From: Clostridia bacterium
Lineage (GTDB): Bacteria; Bacillota; Clostridia; Oscillospirales; Acutalibacteraceae
DNA: 51,901 nucleotides
Reading direction: 5' to 3'
Assembly (NCBI GenBank): GCA_017399175.1
Contig: JAFQEE010000052.1
Span: 1 to 51,901 of the forward strand
In this document: in pieces, positions 7,816 through 15,052 of the stretch
Layout of the letters: each line of letters starts with the position of its first letter
How positions within the stretch are numbered: position 1 is the stretch's first letter
Made by a program: the position numbers and the translations under genes
Notes under the pieces: model-generated
Database searches by the model: none
Told to the model about the DNA's origin: nothing
What the model saw: only the letters and a program-made list of their open reading frames with translations

Positions 7816-9192
7816 TTATTTATCCCCTTTCTGTGCTAATGCACTTTTAATTTTTTCAACAACACTTGTTGCGTAAAGTTCAAAATACACCACGATACTT
7901 CTACCCACAATACTTTTTTTGCTGATTTTGTTTGCAAGTTCATCATAATTATCAAAGAGTACAAGTTTACTGATATCAATTCCTTTGATTTCAAGGCATT
8001 GTGCCACATCATAGCAACGACTACCACCAACATAAATTGTTGCAACATTTTCGCTGTTGAGTGGTGTAAAATCAGTATCATAAATCCAGGAAATATCCTC
8101 GTGACCATGAACCTTGTCATTTGAGTCTGTAATAAGAAGCACAACATCTTTTTCTGTATCTGTGCTGTCAAGGTATTTAAGACTCTGTGAACAAGAAATA
8201 GGATTCTGATTTTTTGAAAGCATTGAAACAACTTCAACACCATTATACTTCTTTTCCTGAAAACGGCCTGTCTTTGATGACAAGTCCTCAATACTGTCTG
8301 CAATTTTTTCAACATCAATTCCCATAAGACGGCAAACAGCACAAGCACCCGTAATGTTAAACACATTGAAGAAATTGCCTTTCTGGAATGGAAGAACTAC
8401 ACTTTCACCTCTGTCACCGTTGAACACAAAAGTACCATTCAGGAAGTCAACATCACTTGCATAGAATTTACTTTCAGGCATAGAAAAACCACAATGTGAA
8501 CACTTCGGCACACCGATATGGTTGTAATGAAAATATTCATAATCGAGTTTATGATTACACTTTGGACAAGCAATAAGGTCACAGACTGTATCTGTGCAAA
8601 CATCTGTACTTCTTTCAGTTTTATTTACTGAATAGAAAACTCTGTCACAAACGCCTTCACCTAAAAGACCTGAGATTCCGTCATTACCATTAAGCACGAG
8701 AGTTGTTTTCGCACTTAAATAGTCGTTAATCTTATCGAAAATAAAGCCACTATGTCCGTTTCGCATAATGGAATCACGGAAAAGATTTGTACAAAGAATG
8801 TAGTCAGGAGTAAATTCGGTATAGATGTACTGTGATGAACGCTCGTCAACCTCAAGGACAGCAACATCAGCAGTAACCTTGCCACCCAATGTACATTGTG
8901 TCACAAGGGCTGAAACCAATCCCGGTGCCATATTTGAACCTTTTGAATTGTTAACAACTGTTTTTCCGCTGTTACGGATAATGTGTGTAAGCAGGTTTGA
9001 AGTACCTGTTTTTCCGTTTGTGCCTGTTACACAGATTGTTGTTCTTGGCATTATAAAGCGTGACAATGCATCGGGACAAATTTTGAGCATAATAATACCC
9101 GGTGTATTGGTACCTCTTTTAAAAATCTTATCAAGTAAAAATGCTGAAACTTTGCCCACAATCACAGCAATTAAAAATCTTAATTTACCCAT
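7816..9192 (-). CDS. murT: MurT, lipid II isoglutaminyl synthase ligase subunit
   Basis: Mur-ligase family protein that activates the D-Glu alpha-carboxylate of lipid II with ATP before amidation. The 458 residues show a P-loop TGTNGKTGT (56-64) and a Mur central domain. Inserted in it is a Cys4 zinc ribbon (C209, C212, C231, C234), as in known MurT structures. The C-terminal DUF1727 region carries HGHEDISWIYDTDF, which holds the Asp that contributes to the amidotransferase triad in characterised MurT-GatD. It is co-transcribed with gatD and has its own promoter at 9231-9259. The combination with a GatD missing its nucleophile is discussed as a finding. Confidence 0.93.
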   Translation of the reverse strand: MGKLRFLIAVIVGKVSAFLLDKIFKRGTNTPGIIMLKICPDALSRFIMPRTTICVTGTNGKTGTSNLLTHIIRNSGKTVVNNSKGSNMAPGLVSALVTQCTLGGKVTADVAVLEVDERSSQYIYTEFTPDYILCTNLFRDSIMRNGHSGFIFDKINDYLSAKTTLVLNGNDGISGLLGEGVCDRVFYSVNKTERSTDVCTDTVCDLIACPKCNHKLDYEYFHYNHIGVPKCSHCGFSMPESKFYASDVDFLNGTFVFNGDRGESVVLPFQKGNFFNVFNITGACAVCRLMGIDVEKIADSIEDLSSKTGRFQEKKYNGVEVVSMLSKNQNPISCSQSLKYLDSTDTEKDVVLLITDSNDKVHGHEDISWIYDTDFTPLNSENVATIYVGGSRCYDVAQCLEIKGIDISKLVLFDNYDELANKISKKSIVGRSIVVYFELYATSVVEKIKSALAQKGDK

Positions 9193-9230
9193 TTTTTCAA
9201 AGTCCTTCTCTGTTTAAATTTCTATTGAAT

Positions 9231-9259
9231 ATTATAGGATTTGCAATAATCAAAGTCAA
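9231..9259 (-). promoter_or_regulatory. Sigma-A promoter for murT
   Basis: On the minus strand TTGACT (9259-9254) and TATAAT (9236-9231) are separated by 17 bp, about 40 bases before the murT start. Confidence 0.8.
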
Positions 9260-9306
9260 TATTAAAGTGAAAAAAGCAAAACGCAAAATATAGAAAACAC
9301 CCTTAC

Positions 9307-9517
9307 AAATCATAATTTGTCGGGGAGATAGAAACCATTCCGCTCCCTCCGTGAGGGAGCTGTCGAACGAAGTGAGACTGAGGGAGTTACTCCCTATGTC
9401 ACTCGCTATGCTCGTGACAGCCCCCTCGGAGATGGGGCGTAATGGTGTTCACTTATCCCTACCTCCAACTTATTATATAAATAAATCGGCAGGGTCAAGA
9501 CCAGACCCTGCCCTACC
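9307..9517. repeat. Partial MITE-like container with CTCCCT module and REP hairpin
   Basis: Starts with the terminal sequence AAATCATAATTTGTCGGGG (9307-9325), the same end seen at 25313. It continues with a CTCCCT...GAGGGAG hairpin cluster (about 9340-9440) containing AGTGAGACTGAGGGAG and CACTCGCTATGCTCGTGAC. It closes with a REP hairpin GGCAGGGTC...GACCCTGCC followed by CTACC (9488-9517). The opposite container end is absent. This fills most of the 9193-9530 gap, in which I see no gene. Confidence 0.65.
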
Positions 9518-9530
9518 ATTAGATATTAAA

Positions 9531-10538
9531 TTATAATTGATACAACCCTGATTTTTTCATAGCCTTGTTGAGAGTGCGTTGTGCAAATCTTGATGCTTTT
9601 TCTGCACCGTTCTTTGCACACTCATTAAGGTATGCTTTATCATTTACAAGACGATTAAACTCTGTCTTAAATGGACGGAGTTCTTCAACAACCGCTTCTG
9701 CAACTGCAGATTTAAAGTCGCCATAGCCTTTACCGTCAAAGTCCTTTTCAATCTGTTCATAAGAAAGACCTGTACAACAAGAATAGATACCCATAAGGTT
9801 GTTGATACCCTCTTTACCGTCAGCATAACGAACCTTTGCTTCACTATCTGTAACTGCACTCTTGATTTTCTTCACAATCACATTGTCGTCATCAAGCATT
9901 GAGATATAGCTCTTTGGATTTGGGTCAGATTTACTCATTTTTGCAAATGGGTCCTGAAGTGACATAACACGAGCCCCAACTTTGCCGATAAATGGTTCAG
10001 GCATTGTGAATGTGTTACCGTAAACTGTGTTGAATCTGTCAGCAATATCACGCGCAATTTCAAGATGCTGTTTCTGGTCAGCACCAATCGGCACATAATC
10101 AGCCTGATAAAGAAGAATATCGGCAGCCATAAGAATAGGATATGTGAAAAGACCAACATTTACATTTTCAGGGTGTTTTTCACTCTTATCCTTGAACTGT
10201 GTCATTCGTGCTGCTTCACCAAACTGTGTACAACAGTTAAGCAACCATGCAAGCTGAGCGTGCTGTGGAACGTGGCTCTGGATAAACACAACACTTTCCT
10301 GCGGGTCAAGGCCTAATGCTAAAAGAATTGCGTAAAGTTCCATTGTATTCTTGCGAAGTGTTGCAGGTTCAGGACGAACTGTAAGAGAATGCAAGTCAGC
10401 AACTGCATAAAGACAGTTGTAATCGTCCTTCATATTTTTCCAGTTTTTAAGTGCACCAAGGTAGTTACCGAGAGTTGGTGTACCTGTTGGCTGAATCGCA
10501 CTTAAAACTATCTTTTTCTTTTCTACGGTGTTTTCCAT
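9531..10538 (-). CDS. trpS: Tryptophanyl-tRNA synthetase
   Basis: Charges tRNA-Trp. The 335-residue class Ic synthetase has the HIGH-type signature PTGTPTLGNYLGAL (residues about 17-30) and the KMSKS loop KMSKSDPN near 200. The start at 10538 is used because AAAGGTGAT sits just upstream; an in-frame GTG three codons earlier lies inside that site. It has its own promoter (10575-10603). No T-box leader fits between promoter and start, so Trp-responsive antitermination is unlikely. Confidence 0.96.
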   Translation of the reverse strand: MENTVEKKKIVLSAIQPTGTPTLGNYLGALKNWKNMKDDYNCLYAVADLHSLTVRPEPATLRKNTMELYAILLALGLDPQESVVFIQSHVPQHAQLAWLLNCCTQFGEAARMTQFKDKSEKHPENVNVGLFTYPILMAADILLYQADYVPIGADQKQHLEIARDIADRFNTVYGNTFTMPEPFIGKVGARVMSLQDPFAKMSKSDPNPKSYISMLDDDNVIVKKIKSAVTDSEAKVRYADGKEGINNLMGIYSCCTGLSYEQIEKDFDGKGYGDFKSAVAEAVVEELRPFKTEFNRLVNDKAYLNECAKNGAEKASRFAQRTLNKAMKKSGLYQL

Positions 10539-10574
10539 TTGTATCACCTTTGCTTAAAATTTTGTATCCTATAT

Positions 10575-10603
10575 ATTAAACTATTTTTTTGATATTTTGT
10601 CAA
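10575..10603 (-). promoter_or_regulatory. Sigma-A promoter for trpS
   Basis: On the minus strand TTGACA (10603-10598), 17 bp, TTTAAT (10580-10575). Confidence 0.75.
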
Positions 10604-10615
10604 TGAGAAAATAAA

Positions 10616-10643
10616 ACGGGACGATGTGGGCATCGTCCCCTAC
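10616..10643 (-). repeat. Solo GTAG-footed REP hairpin between lexA and trpS
   Basis: Same sequence as the hairpin at 7075-7103: GGGACGATG, TGGG, CATCGTCCC followed by CCTAC when read on the plus strand. It lies just upstream of the trpS promoter and downstream of lexA. Confidence 0.7.
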
Positions 10644-10660
10644 TATGTTTTTGTGTAATT

Positions 10661-11251
10661 TTAATAATAACGATAAAGTGCAACAACTTTACCAAGAATA
10701 ATAACTTCGTTTGTGATAATTGGTTCATAAGCGTCATTTTCGGGTTGAAGACGGAAATGACCGTTTTCCTTATAAAATCTCTTAACAGTTGCCTCATCCT
10801 CAATCATAGCAACAACGATTTCACCATTTGACGCATAAGGCGTTTTTTCGCAGATGACAATATCACCGTCAAGGATACCTGCCCAAAGCATACTTTCACC
10901 TCGCACTTTAAGTGCAAAAAGTGATTTATCACGAGAAACTCTGCCATTATAAGCAATATATCCCTCAATCTGTTCAACCGCAAGAATAGGCATACCTGCA
11001 GTAACAGTACCCAAAAGTGGAACACTTGTCACATTTTCAGCCTGACCAAGGACACGGATTGAACGCTTAAGCATTGGGTCACGCTCAATATACCCTGCCT
11101 CCTCAAGAGCATCGAGGTTTGCCTGAACAGAAGATGTTGAACGAAGTCCCACAGCAGAGCCGATTTCACGAACTGACGGCGGAACACCACATTGAGAGCG
11201 TTCACACAGGAATTCATATATTTTCTGTTGTGTATCATTAATAGGACGCAT
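10661..11251 (-). CDS. lexA: LexA SOS repressor
   Basis: Represses DNA-damage genes and self-cleaves when stimulated by RecA filaments. The 196-residue protein has an N-terminal winged helix (residues 1-65, with PPSVREIGSAVGLRSTSSVQ as recognition region) and a C-terminal S24 peptidase domain. The cleavage site is Ala85-Gly86 in TVTAGMP, the nucleophile Ser120 in RGESML and the general base Lys157 in EATVKRF. All catalytic features are intact. The promoter overlaps an SOS box, so autoregulation is expected. The gene stands alone between trpS and a divergent repeat-rich gap. Confidence 0.97.
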   Translation of the reverse strand: MRPINDTQQKIYEFLCERSQCGVPPSVREIGSAVGLRSTSSVQANLDALEEAGYIERDPMLKRSIRVLGQAENVTSVPLLGTVTAGMPILAVEQIEGYIAYNGRVSRDKSLFALKVRGESMLWAGILDGDIVICEKTPYASNGEIVVAMIEDEATVKRFYKENGHFRLQPENDAYEPIITNEVIILGKVVALYRYY

Positions 11252-11302
11252 AAAAATTACTCCTTATCTGATTTTTATGAAAATTTGCATACTTTTTTAT
11301 AT

Positions 11303-11331
11303 ATTCTAACATATATTTTTCAAAAAGTAAA
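11303..11331 (-). promoter_or_regulatory. lexA promoter
   Basis: On the minus strand TTTACT (11331-11326), 17 bp, TAGAAT (11308-11303). The -35 element lies inside the SOS box. Confidence 0.65.
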
Positions 11332-11341
11332 CATTTGTTCG
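11328..11341 (-). promoter_or_regulatory. SOS box (LexA operator)
   Basis: Minus strand CGAACAAATGTTTA matches the Gram-positive LexA box CGAACNNNNGTTYG at nearly all fixed positions and overlaps the -35 element of lexA. Confidence 0.75.
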
Positions 11342-11444
11342 ATATTTTCTTAAAAAATTTTTATTTTTCTCAAATTAATAATTAATTATCTGTTTTTTAA
11401 AAGAATGTTCACTGTTTTGTCATATTTATGGTTTATTATTTAAC

Positions 11445-11541
11445 TGTACTCAACAAGAGTACACATACCCCATCCTCAAACAACCCCTCAGGGCATTATG
11501 CCCGGAAAACGGACGGAACCGCAACCGTCCGTTTTCTTTTT
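11445..11541 (+). ncRNA. Candidate small structured RNA ending in an intrinsic terminator
   Basis: No ORF lies here, yet three hairpins stand in tandem: TGTACTC-AACAA-GAGTACA (11445-11463), GGGCA-TTA-TGCCC (11491-11503), and AACGGACGG-loop-CCGTCCGTT (11508-11533) followed by TTTTCTTTTT. The last is a strong plus-strand terminator with no coding gene upstream, because lexA runs the other way. A weak promoter (TTGTCA at 11417, then T/A-rich) precedes it. I do not recognise the RNA family. Confidence 0.5.
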
Positions 11542-11565
11542 GCTGTTTTATCGTTCTGACAACAT

Positions 11566-11650
11566 GTCATTCTGAACGAAGTGAAGAATCTCTACTAAAG
11601 TGAAATATTAACCGACTGAGATTCTTCGTCACTTCGTTCCTCAGAATGAC
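11566..11650. repeat. TCATTCTGAG-type long inverted repeat, copy 2
   Basis: GTCATTCTGAACGAAGTGAA at the left and its imperfect complement TTCGTTCCTCAGAATGAC at the right, with GAAGAATCTC/GAGATTCTTC inside and a roughly 28-base loop. Confidence 0.8.
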
Positions 11651-11659
11651 AAAGCAGGC

Positions 11660-11720
11660 GTGGAAAACCCCTCAGTCTCGCATACGCTCGACAGCTCCCC
11701 TTTCAGGGGAGCCAAGTGCC
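11660..11720. repeat. CTCCCT-type hairpin module, fragment
   Basis: CCCCTCAGTCTCGCATACG...CTCGACAGCTCCCCTTTCAGGGGAG is a shortened member of the module seen at 9340-9440, 16723-16826, 17890-18007 and 25345-25540. Confidence 0.55.
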
Positions 11721-11725
11721 ACTAC

Positions 11726-11754
11726 GCATTTGCTTTATTTATTTGTTTGTATAA
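11726..11754 (+). promoter_or_regulatory. Candidate forespore promoter of the spoIIQ-like gene
   Basis: GCATT (11726-11730), 17 bp, TGTATAA (11748-11754). The layout resembles the candidates in front of sleB and spoVT. Transcription would start at about 11760, exactly where the hairpin at 11760-11790 begins. Assignment by eye, modest support. Confidence 0.35.
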
Positions 11755-11759
11755 ATTTT

Positions 11760-11790
11760 ACACCTTTGTCAAAAATATTGACAGAGGTGT
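11760..11790 (+). promoter_or_regulatory. Hairpin covering the ribosome binding site of the spoIIQ-like gene
   Basis: ACACCTTTGTCA (11760-11771) pairs with TGACAGAGGTGT (11779-11790) over 12 bp with a single G-U, leaving a 7-base loop. The right arm contains the ribosome binding site AGAGGTG, and a short T-run follows. It could act as a terminator for upstream transcripts or as a translational gate. Confidence 0.7.
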
Positions 11791-11795
11791 TTTAA

Positions 11796-12470
11796 TTGAA
11801 AAAAATCAAGGTTAATGAAAAATTTAAAAGAACTCTTTATTCTGTAACTGCTCTTACTCTTTGTCTTGTGGCACTTTTTTCGTTCTGGCTTGCCAACAGA
11901 AATAATGACGATTTTATTCCTGAAAATCCTGACACAGTTTCTCAAAAAGAAATTACTACTGAAAAGGATGTTCAGGCAAACACACCCGTCCAGAATGTTC
12001 CCGATGACAGGTACGAAGAAATCACAACAGAAGCGCCTATAACAGTATCTGTCGAATTTGTATTCCCTTTAAACGGTTCGGTTTCCAAAGCATTTTCCCG
12101 TGATGAGCTTGTGAAAAATGTCACAACAGGTGATTGGCGAATTCACAAAGGTATTGACATTAAAGGTGCATCAGGTGACAGAGTCAATTCAGTTTATAAC
12201 GGTACTGTTACAGAAATAGTTGACAGTGCTTTATGGGGTACGGTGGTAACAGTTGACCACGAAAACGGATTTGTTGCAAAATACTGTGGACTTCGGAAAG
12301 ACAGCACTGTAAAACCCGGTGACGAAATCAAAGCAGGTGACAAAATCGGTCTTTTAGATGAAATTCCACTTGAAAAGGATGACGGTATTCATCTGCATTT
12401 TGAACTTTACAAGGACGGAAAAACAATTTCGCCGTCAGAATATCTTGGTAAAAAAGTTGATATATCATAA
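11796..12470 (+). CDS. spoIIQ: SpoIIQ-like M23 (LytM) metallopeptidase
   Basis: Membrane-anchored LytM-domain protein, probably the forespore component of the SpoIIIA-SpoIIQ engulfment channel. The 224 residues comprise one N-terminal membrane helix (about 13-33), an acidic Thr/Glu-rich linker (40-82) and an M23 domain. Zinc-binding motifs HKGID (His117, Asp121) and HLH (199-201) are both present, so the domain looks catalytically competent. This matches clostridial SpoIIQ, unlike B. subtilis SpoIIQ, which has lost a histidine. The start is TTG at 11796, set by AGAGGTG inside a hairpin. A general M23 endopeptidase role cannot be excluded. Confidence 0.8.
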   Translation: MKKIKVNEKFKRTLYSVTALTLCLVALFSFWLANRNNDDFIPENPDTVSQKEITTEKDVQANTPVQNVPDDRYEEITTEAPITVSVEFVFPLNGSVSKAFSRDELVKNVTTGDWRIHKGIDIKGASGDRVNSVYNGTVTEIVDSALWGTVVTVDHENGFVAKYCGLRKDSTVKPGDEIKAGDKIGLLDEIPLEKDDGIHLHFELYKDGKTISPSEYLGKKVDIS

Positions 12471-12500
12471 GAAATATGGTAGACTTTTATCGGTGATAAG

Positions 12501-13010
12501 ATGAAAGTCTACTTTTTTGATATTCGTGAACAAGGTGAAGTTGATAAAACAAACCTGCCACAAAGCGTGCTTTCTCATTGTAAAAAGAAAGAGAGTTTTT
12601 TAGCAGCTGAAGCGCTTATCCGTATGGGTGCTAAAAATCTTCACTATAACGAAAAGAAAAAGCCTTTGGCAGATAACTGTTATGTAAGTATTTCCCATTG
12701 TGAACATATGGTGGCTGTTTGTACAAGTGAAAAGCCCATTGGCATTGATATTGAAAAAATCAACACACAGAGAGATTTGGACAAAATAGCAAACCGTTTT
12801 TATCACGGAAATGAATTAGAATATTTCAAGGAAAATCATACTGCAGATGCTTTTTTTGAAATATGGACAAAAAAAGAAGCCTACTCCAAAATTGGTGGAG
12901 AAGGCGTTGGTGAAATTTATAAAGGTTTTGACGTATTAAGCCTTGAAGATTACACCTTTGAAACAAAGAAAATCAATGATTATATACTTTCAGTTTGTGA
13001 AATGAAATAG
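12501..13010 (+). CDS. 4'-phosphopantetheinyl transferase (Sfp type)
   Basis: Transfers phosphopantetheine from CoA to a Ser of carrier proteins. The 169-residue protein is short for the Sfp class (about 220) but keeps its motifs: SISHCEHMVAV near residue 65, GIDIEKI (about 82-88, with the Mg-binding Asp and Glu) and FFEIWTKKEAYSKIGG (about 119-134, the WxxKEA signature). It starts 30 bases after the spoIIQ-like gene and probably shares its transcript. No polyketide or peptide synthetase is in the window, so its carrier-protein substrate is unknown. Confidence 0.88.
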   Translation: MKVYFFDIREQGEVDKTNLPQSVLSHCKKKESFLAAEALIRMGAKNLHYNEKKKPLADNCYVSISHCEHMVAVCTSEKPIGIDIEKINTQRDLDKIANRFYHGNELEYFKENHTADAFFEIWTKKEAYSKIGGEGVGEIYKGFDVLSLEDYTFETKKINDYILSVCEMK

Positions 13011-13013
13011 CAA

Positions 13014-13042
13014 AAGGACATCCGAAGATGTCCTTTATTTTT
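13014..13042. terminator. Bidirectional terminator
   Basis: AAAGGACATC-CGAA-GATGTCCTTT followed by ATTTTTT, between the convergent phosphopantetheinyl transferase and dockerin genes; the A-run on the other side lets it work in both directions. Confidence 0.85.
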
Positions 13043-13944
13043 TAGTATTTAAAATTTGAATATTTAAGTACGGTTTCTACTTCACCATCACCAACAACAC
13101 TAATCGTCATATCAAGATTTAATTTTGCGTACATGGTATAAGTGATTGTAAACTCAGCAGGATTACCCTTTGAATCAAGGTCAACTACCATCCTCACATT
13201 GTTATATGTTGTTTGAAGGTCGTTAACAGAAACGAGTGTACCAACTGCTTTATCAAGTTCACTTACAACTTCTTCTTTTGTAATAAAGTCATTTGAGATG
13301 TGATTAAATGCAGTATTACCACCCTTTGATGGATTTGCACTATCATTGAGAAGTACAGTAATCTGTGTATTTGTACGAGTAAAAGACTTGATATCTTTTT
13401 CAGTAAGCTTCATCGGAATAATTGCACATTTACCTGCATCCTTTTGTGTACCGCTTACATTACCAACACCGAGGAAACCGCCGATAACAGAATTAAGGTT
13501 TGCATTTTTGTCAATACCTGCAATAATGCTATTAAGAACATCTGTTGTATTACCAACGTTTATATCTTTTGTGAATTTACAGGTTCTTGTCCAGTTGTAA
13601 GTTCCCTTTGCTGCTTTTGCTGTTTCTGCGTTAAAGAGTTTCACAACATCTGCTTTTGAAGAAACAGACGGTGCATTCTCTAATCCAGCTACCATCTGAA
13701 GAATCATACGGGCATCTGATGCTTTGAGTTCACCATCAACAATTAATTCAGCGTTATCTTTGTTTTTAAGGAATGACTCATCCTTAAGACCTGCAACAAC
13801 CTGAAGAATCATACGCGCATCGGTTGCCGCAACTTTTCCGTCTTCGTTAACGTCACCGGGCATTGTTACAGCAGCAATAGCCACACATGAAAGTGAAAGA
13901 ACAATAATAACTAATGATAAAACGATTGATAAAACTTTTTTCAT
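13042..13944 (-). CDS. Secreted dockerin protein with shared uncharacterised C-terminal domain
   Basis: The product (300 aa) has a signal peptide (residues 1-28) and a type I dockerin (about 31-93). The first dockerin repeat DVNEDGKVAATDARMILQ is a good calcium loop, while the second (ELIVDGELKASDARMILQ) is degenerate. A ~200-residue C-terminal domain follows that is clearly homologous to the proteins at 18139-19155 and 19186-20217. Shared motifs are the DVGN-T...LN segment, DKNA-L-SV-GGFL, a central NDFIT..EVV and a final ..ITYTMYAKL. The start at 13944 is chosen because AGGTG is 6-7 bases upstream. A dockerin implies docking to a cohesin elsewhere in the genome; the function of the C-terminal domain is unknown to me. 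Confidence 0.85.
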   Translation of the reverse strand: MKKVLSIVLSLVIIVLSLSCVAIAAVTMPGDVNEDGKVAATDARMILQVVAGLKDESFLKNKDNAELIVDGELKASDARMILQMVAGLENAPSVSSKADVVKLFNAETAKAAKGTYNWTRTCKFTKDINVGNTTDVLNSIIAGIDKNANLNSVIGGFLGVGNVSGTQKDAGKCAIIPMKLTEKDIKSFTRTNTQITVLLNDSANPSKGGNTAFNHISNDFITKEEVVSELDKAVGTLVSVNDLQTTYNNVRMVVDLDSKGNPAEFTITYTMYAKLNLDMTISVVGDGEVETVLKYSNFKY

Positions 13945-14078
13945 AGAATACACCTACTTTCTTTATGATAAGAAAATTATACCATATAAATGTTTGTAAT
14001 TCAACCATACAATTAAACAAAGATTTTTACATATTATTGTAAATTTAGACAAGAAAATTATCCCTGCTGATTTAATGT

Positions 14079-14165
14079 GTCATTCTGAGCAAAGCGAAGA
14101 ATCTCTCCCAAAGGGAACAGAAATAACAACAGAGATTCTTCGTCACCTCCGTTCCTCAGAATGAC
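14079..14165. repeat. TCATTCTGAG-type long inverted repeat, copy 3
   Basis: GTCATTCTGAGCAAAGCGAA at the left, CTCCGTTCCTCAGAATGAC at the right, GAAGAATCTC/GAGATTCTTC inside. Confidence 0.8.
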
Positions 14166-14177
14166 AATTATTCCAAT

Positions 14178-14310
14178 AAATTGGAGTTTGTCAAACACAT
14201 TTCGTAGGGGCTGGCGTCCTCGACAGCCCTAAACAAGCAAATAGATAAACCAACAACGGGTCGTCGAGGACGCCGACCCCTACAAATTCTATCCCGACAA
14301 ATTGTGATTT
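14178..14310. repeat. MITE-like container carrying a REP pair
   Basis: Ends are AAATTGGAGTTTGTC (from 14178) and CCCGACAAATTGTGATTT (to 14310), near-perfect terminal inverted repeats. The cargo is a REP pair (14203-14284): CGTAGGGGCTG, loop GCGTCCTCGA, CAGCCC at left and GGGTCG, loop TCGAGGACGC, CGACCCCTACA at right. The two loops are exact reverse complements while the stems differ. It accounts for most of the gap 13945-14335. Confidence 0.75.
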
Positions 14311-14328
14311 GTATATTGAAATAACAAT

Positions 14329-14348
14329 GGTAGGGTCAACGCCCTGCC
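14329..14348. repeat. REP hairpin overlapping the end of the PHP gene
   Basis: GGTAGGGTCAACGCCCTGCC: GTAG foot plus AGGG/CCCT stem. On the minus strand this sequence supplies the last three codons and the stop codon of the PHP gene (14336-14338). Confidence 0.6.
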
Positions 14349-15052
14349 TTGATATAATCAATTACTGCTTGTGGTGAACATTCGGGAATATCAATTTCAA
14401 CTGATGCTTCCACCATATTTTCAAGATAATGTGCATCGGAATTACGAAAATGCTTCATTTCTTTTAAAAGTTCGTGCTTTTCCTCGTATTGCGGAATATA
14501 TGCCTTATGGGTAAATTCTGCAGCAGTAAAGTTCATTTCAGGATACATAAAACCAAGAACTGACAATACGGAGTATGATGCACGGTCAAGGTGTGCAGGG
14601 AAAACAACACCGTCAAATCGGCTAACTTCTCTCACAACATCATCGATACTTATTCCCGATGCAGTTGTTAAAAGGATTTCTTCTTTCCCTAAAATTTTAT
14701 CAGTATGGTCCATTATGTACTGATTACCGAAAATGCTTTCATCGTTCATAACAGGTGGCATTGTGGTTTTAACATACTCCGAAAACTCCAATGCCTTCTC
14801 GAGTGTAGGGAATAGACAAACAGTATGAATTTCTTCTGACGTGCAAAGTTCCATTCCCGGCACAACTGTAATTCCCGCCTCCTCACCTGCTTTAATAGCT
14901 GCAGGACAATTAAGGCAGGAGTTGTGGTCGGTAAGTGCGATAATATCATATCCCATGATTTTTGCCATATTCACAAGGTTATACGGTGTCATATCGTTAT
15001 CGCCACAAGGGGACAAGCACGAATGCAGGTGAAAATCATACTTTAACTTCAT
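14336..15052 (-). CDS. PHP-domain metal-dependent phosphoesterase
   Basis: A 238-residue PHP-fold protein with all metal-ligand motifs: DFHLHSCLSPCG (residues 6-17), LTDHN near 40, an internal Glu in GMELCTSEE, PAHLDR near 157 and DAHYLEN near 210. The substrate is unknown. Homologous genes sit beside DRTGG, anti-sigma-type kinase and hydrogenase-like genes in many clostridia, and the same holds here. The start overlaps the upstream DRTGG stop by four bases. The C-terminus (AGR and stop) is encoded by a REP hairpin, suggesting the original end was replaced. Confidence 0.9.
   Translation of the reverse strand: MKLKYDFHLHSCLSPCGDNDMTPYNLVNMAKIMGYDIIALTDHNSCLNCPAAIKAGEEAGITVVPGMELCTSEEIHTVCLFPTLEKALEFSEYVKTTMPPVMNDESIFGNQYIMDHTDKILGKEEILLTTASGISIDDVVREVSRFDGVVFPAHLDRASYSVLSVLGFMYPEMNFTAAEFTHKAYIPQYEEKHELLKEMKHFRNSDAHYLENMVEASVEIDIPECSPQAVIDYIKAGR

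Noticed and set aside
10539-10660. T-box leader for trpS
   Set aside because: The gap is too short and lacks the AGGGTGGNACCGCG core; a simple promoter explains it.
14079-14310. CRISPR-like array of repeated hairpins
   Set aside because: The repeats are dispersed singly or in inverted pairs, not in regular direct arrays with unique spacers, and no cas genes are present.
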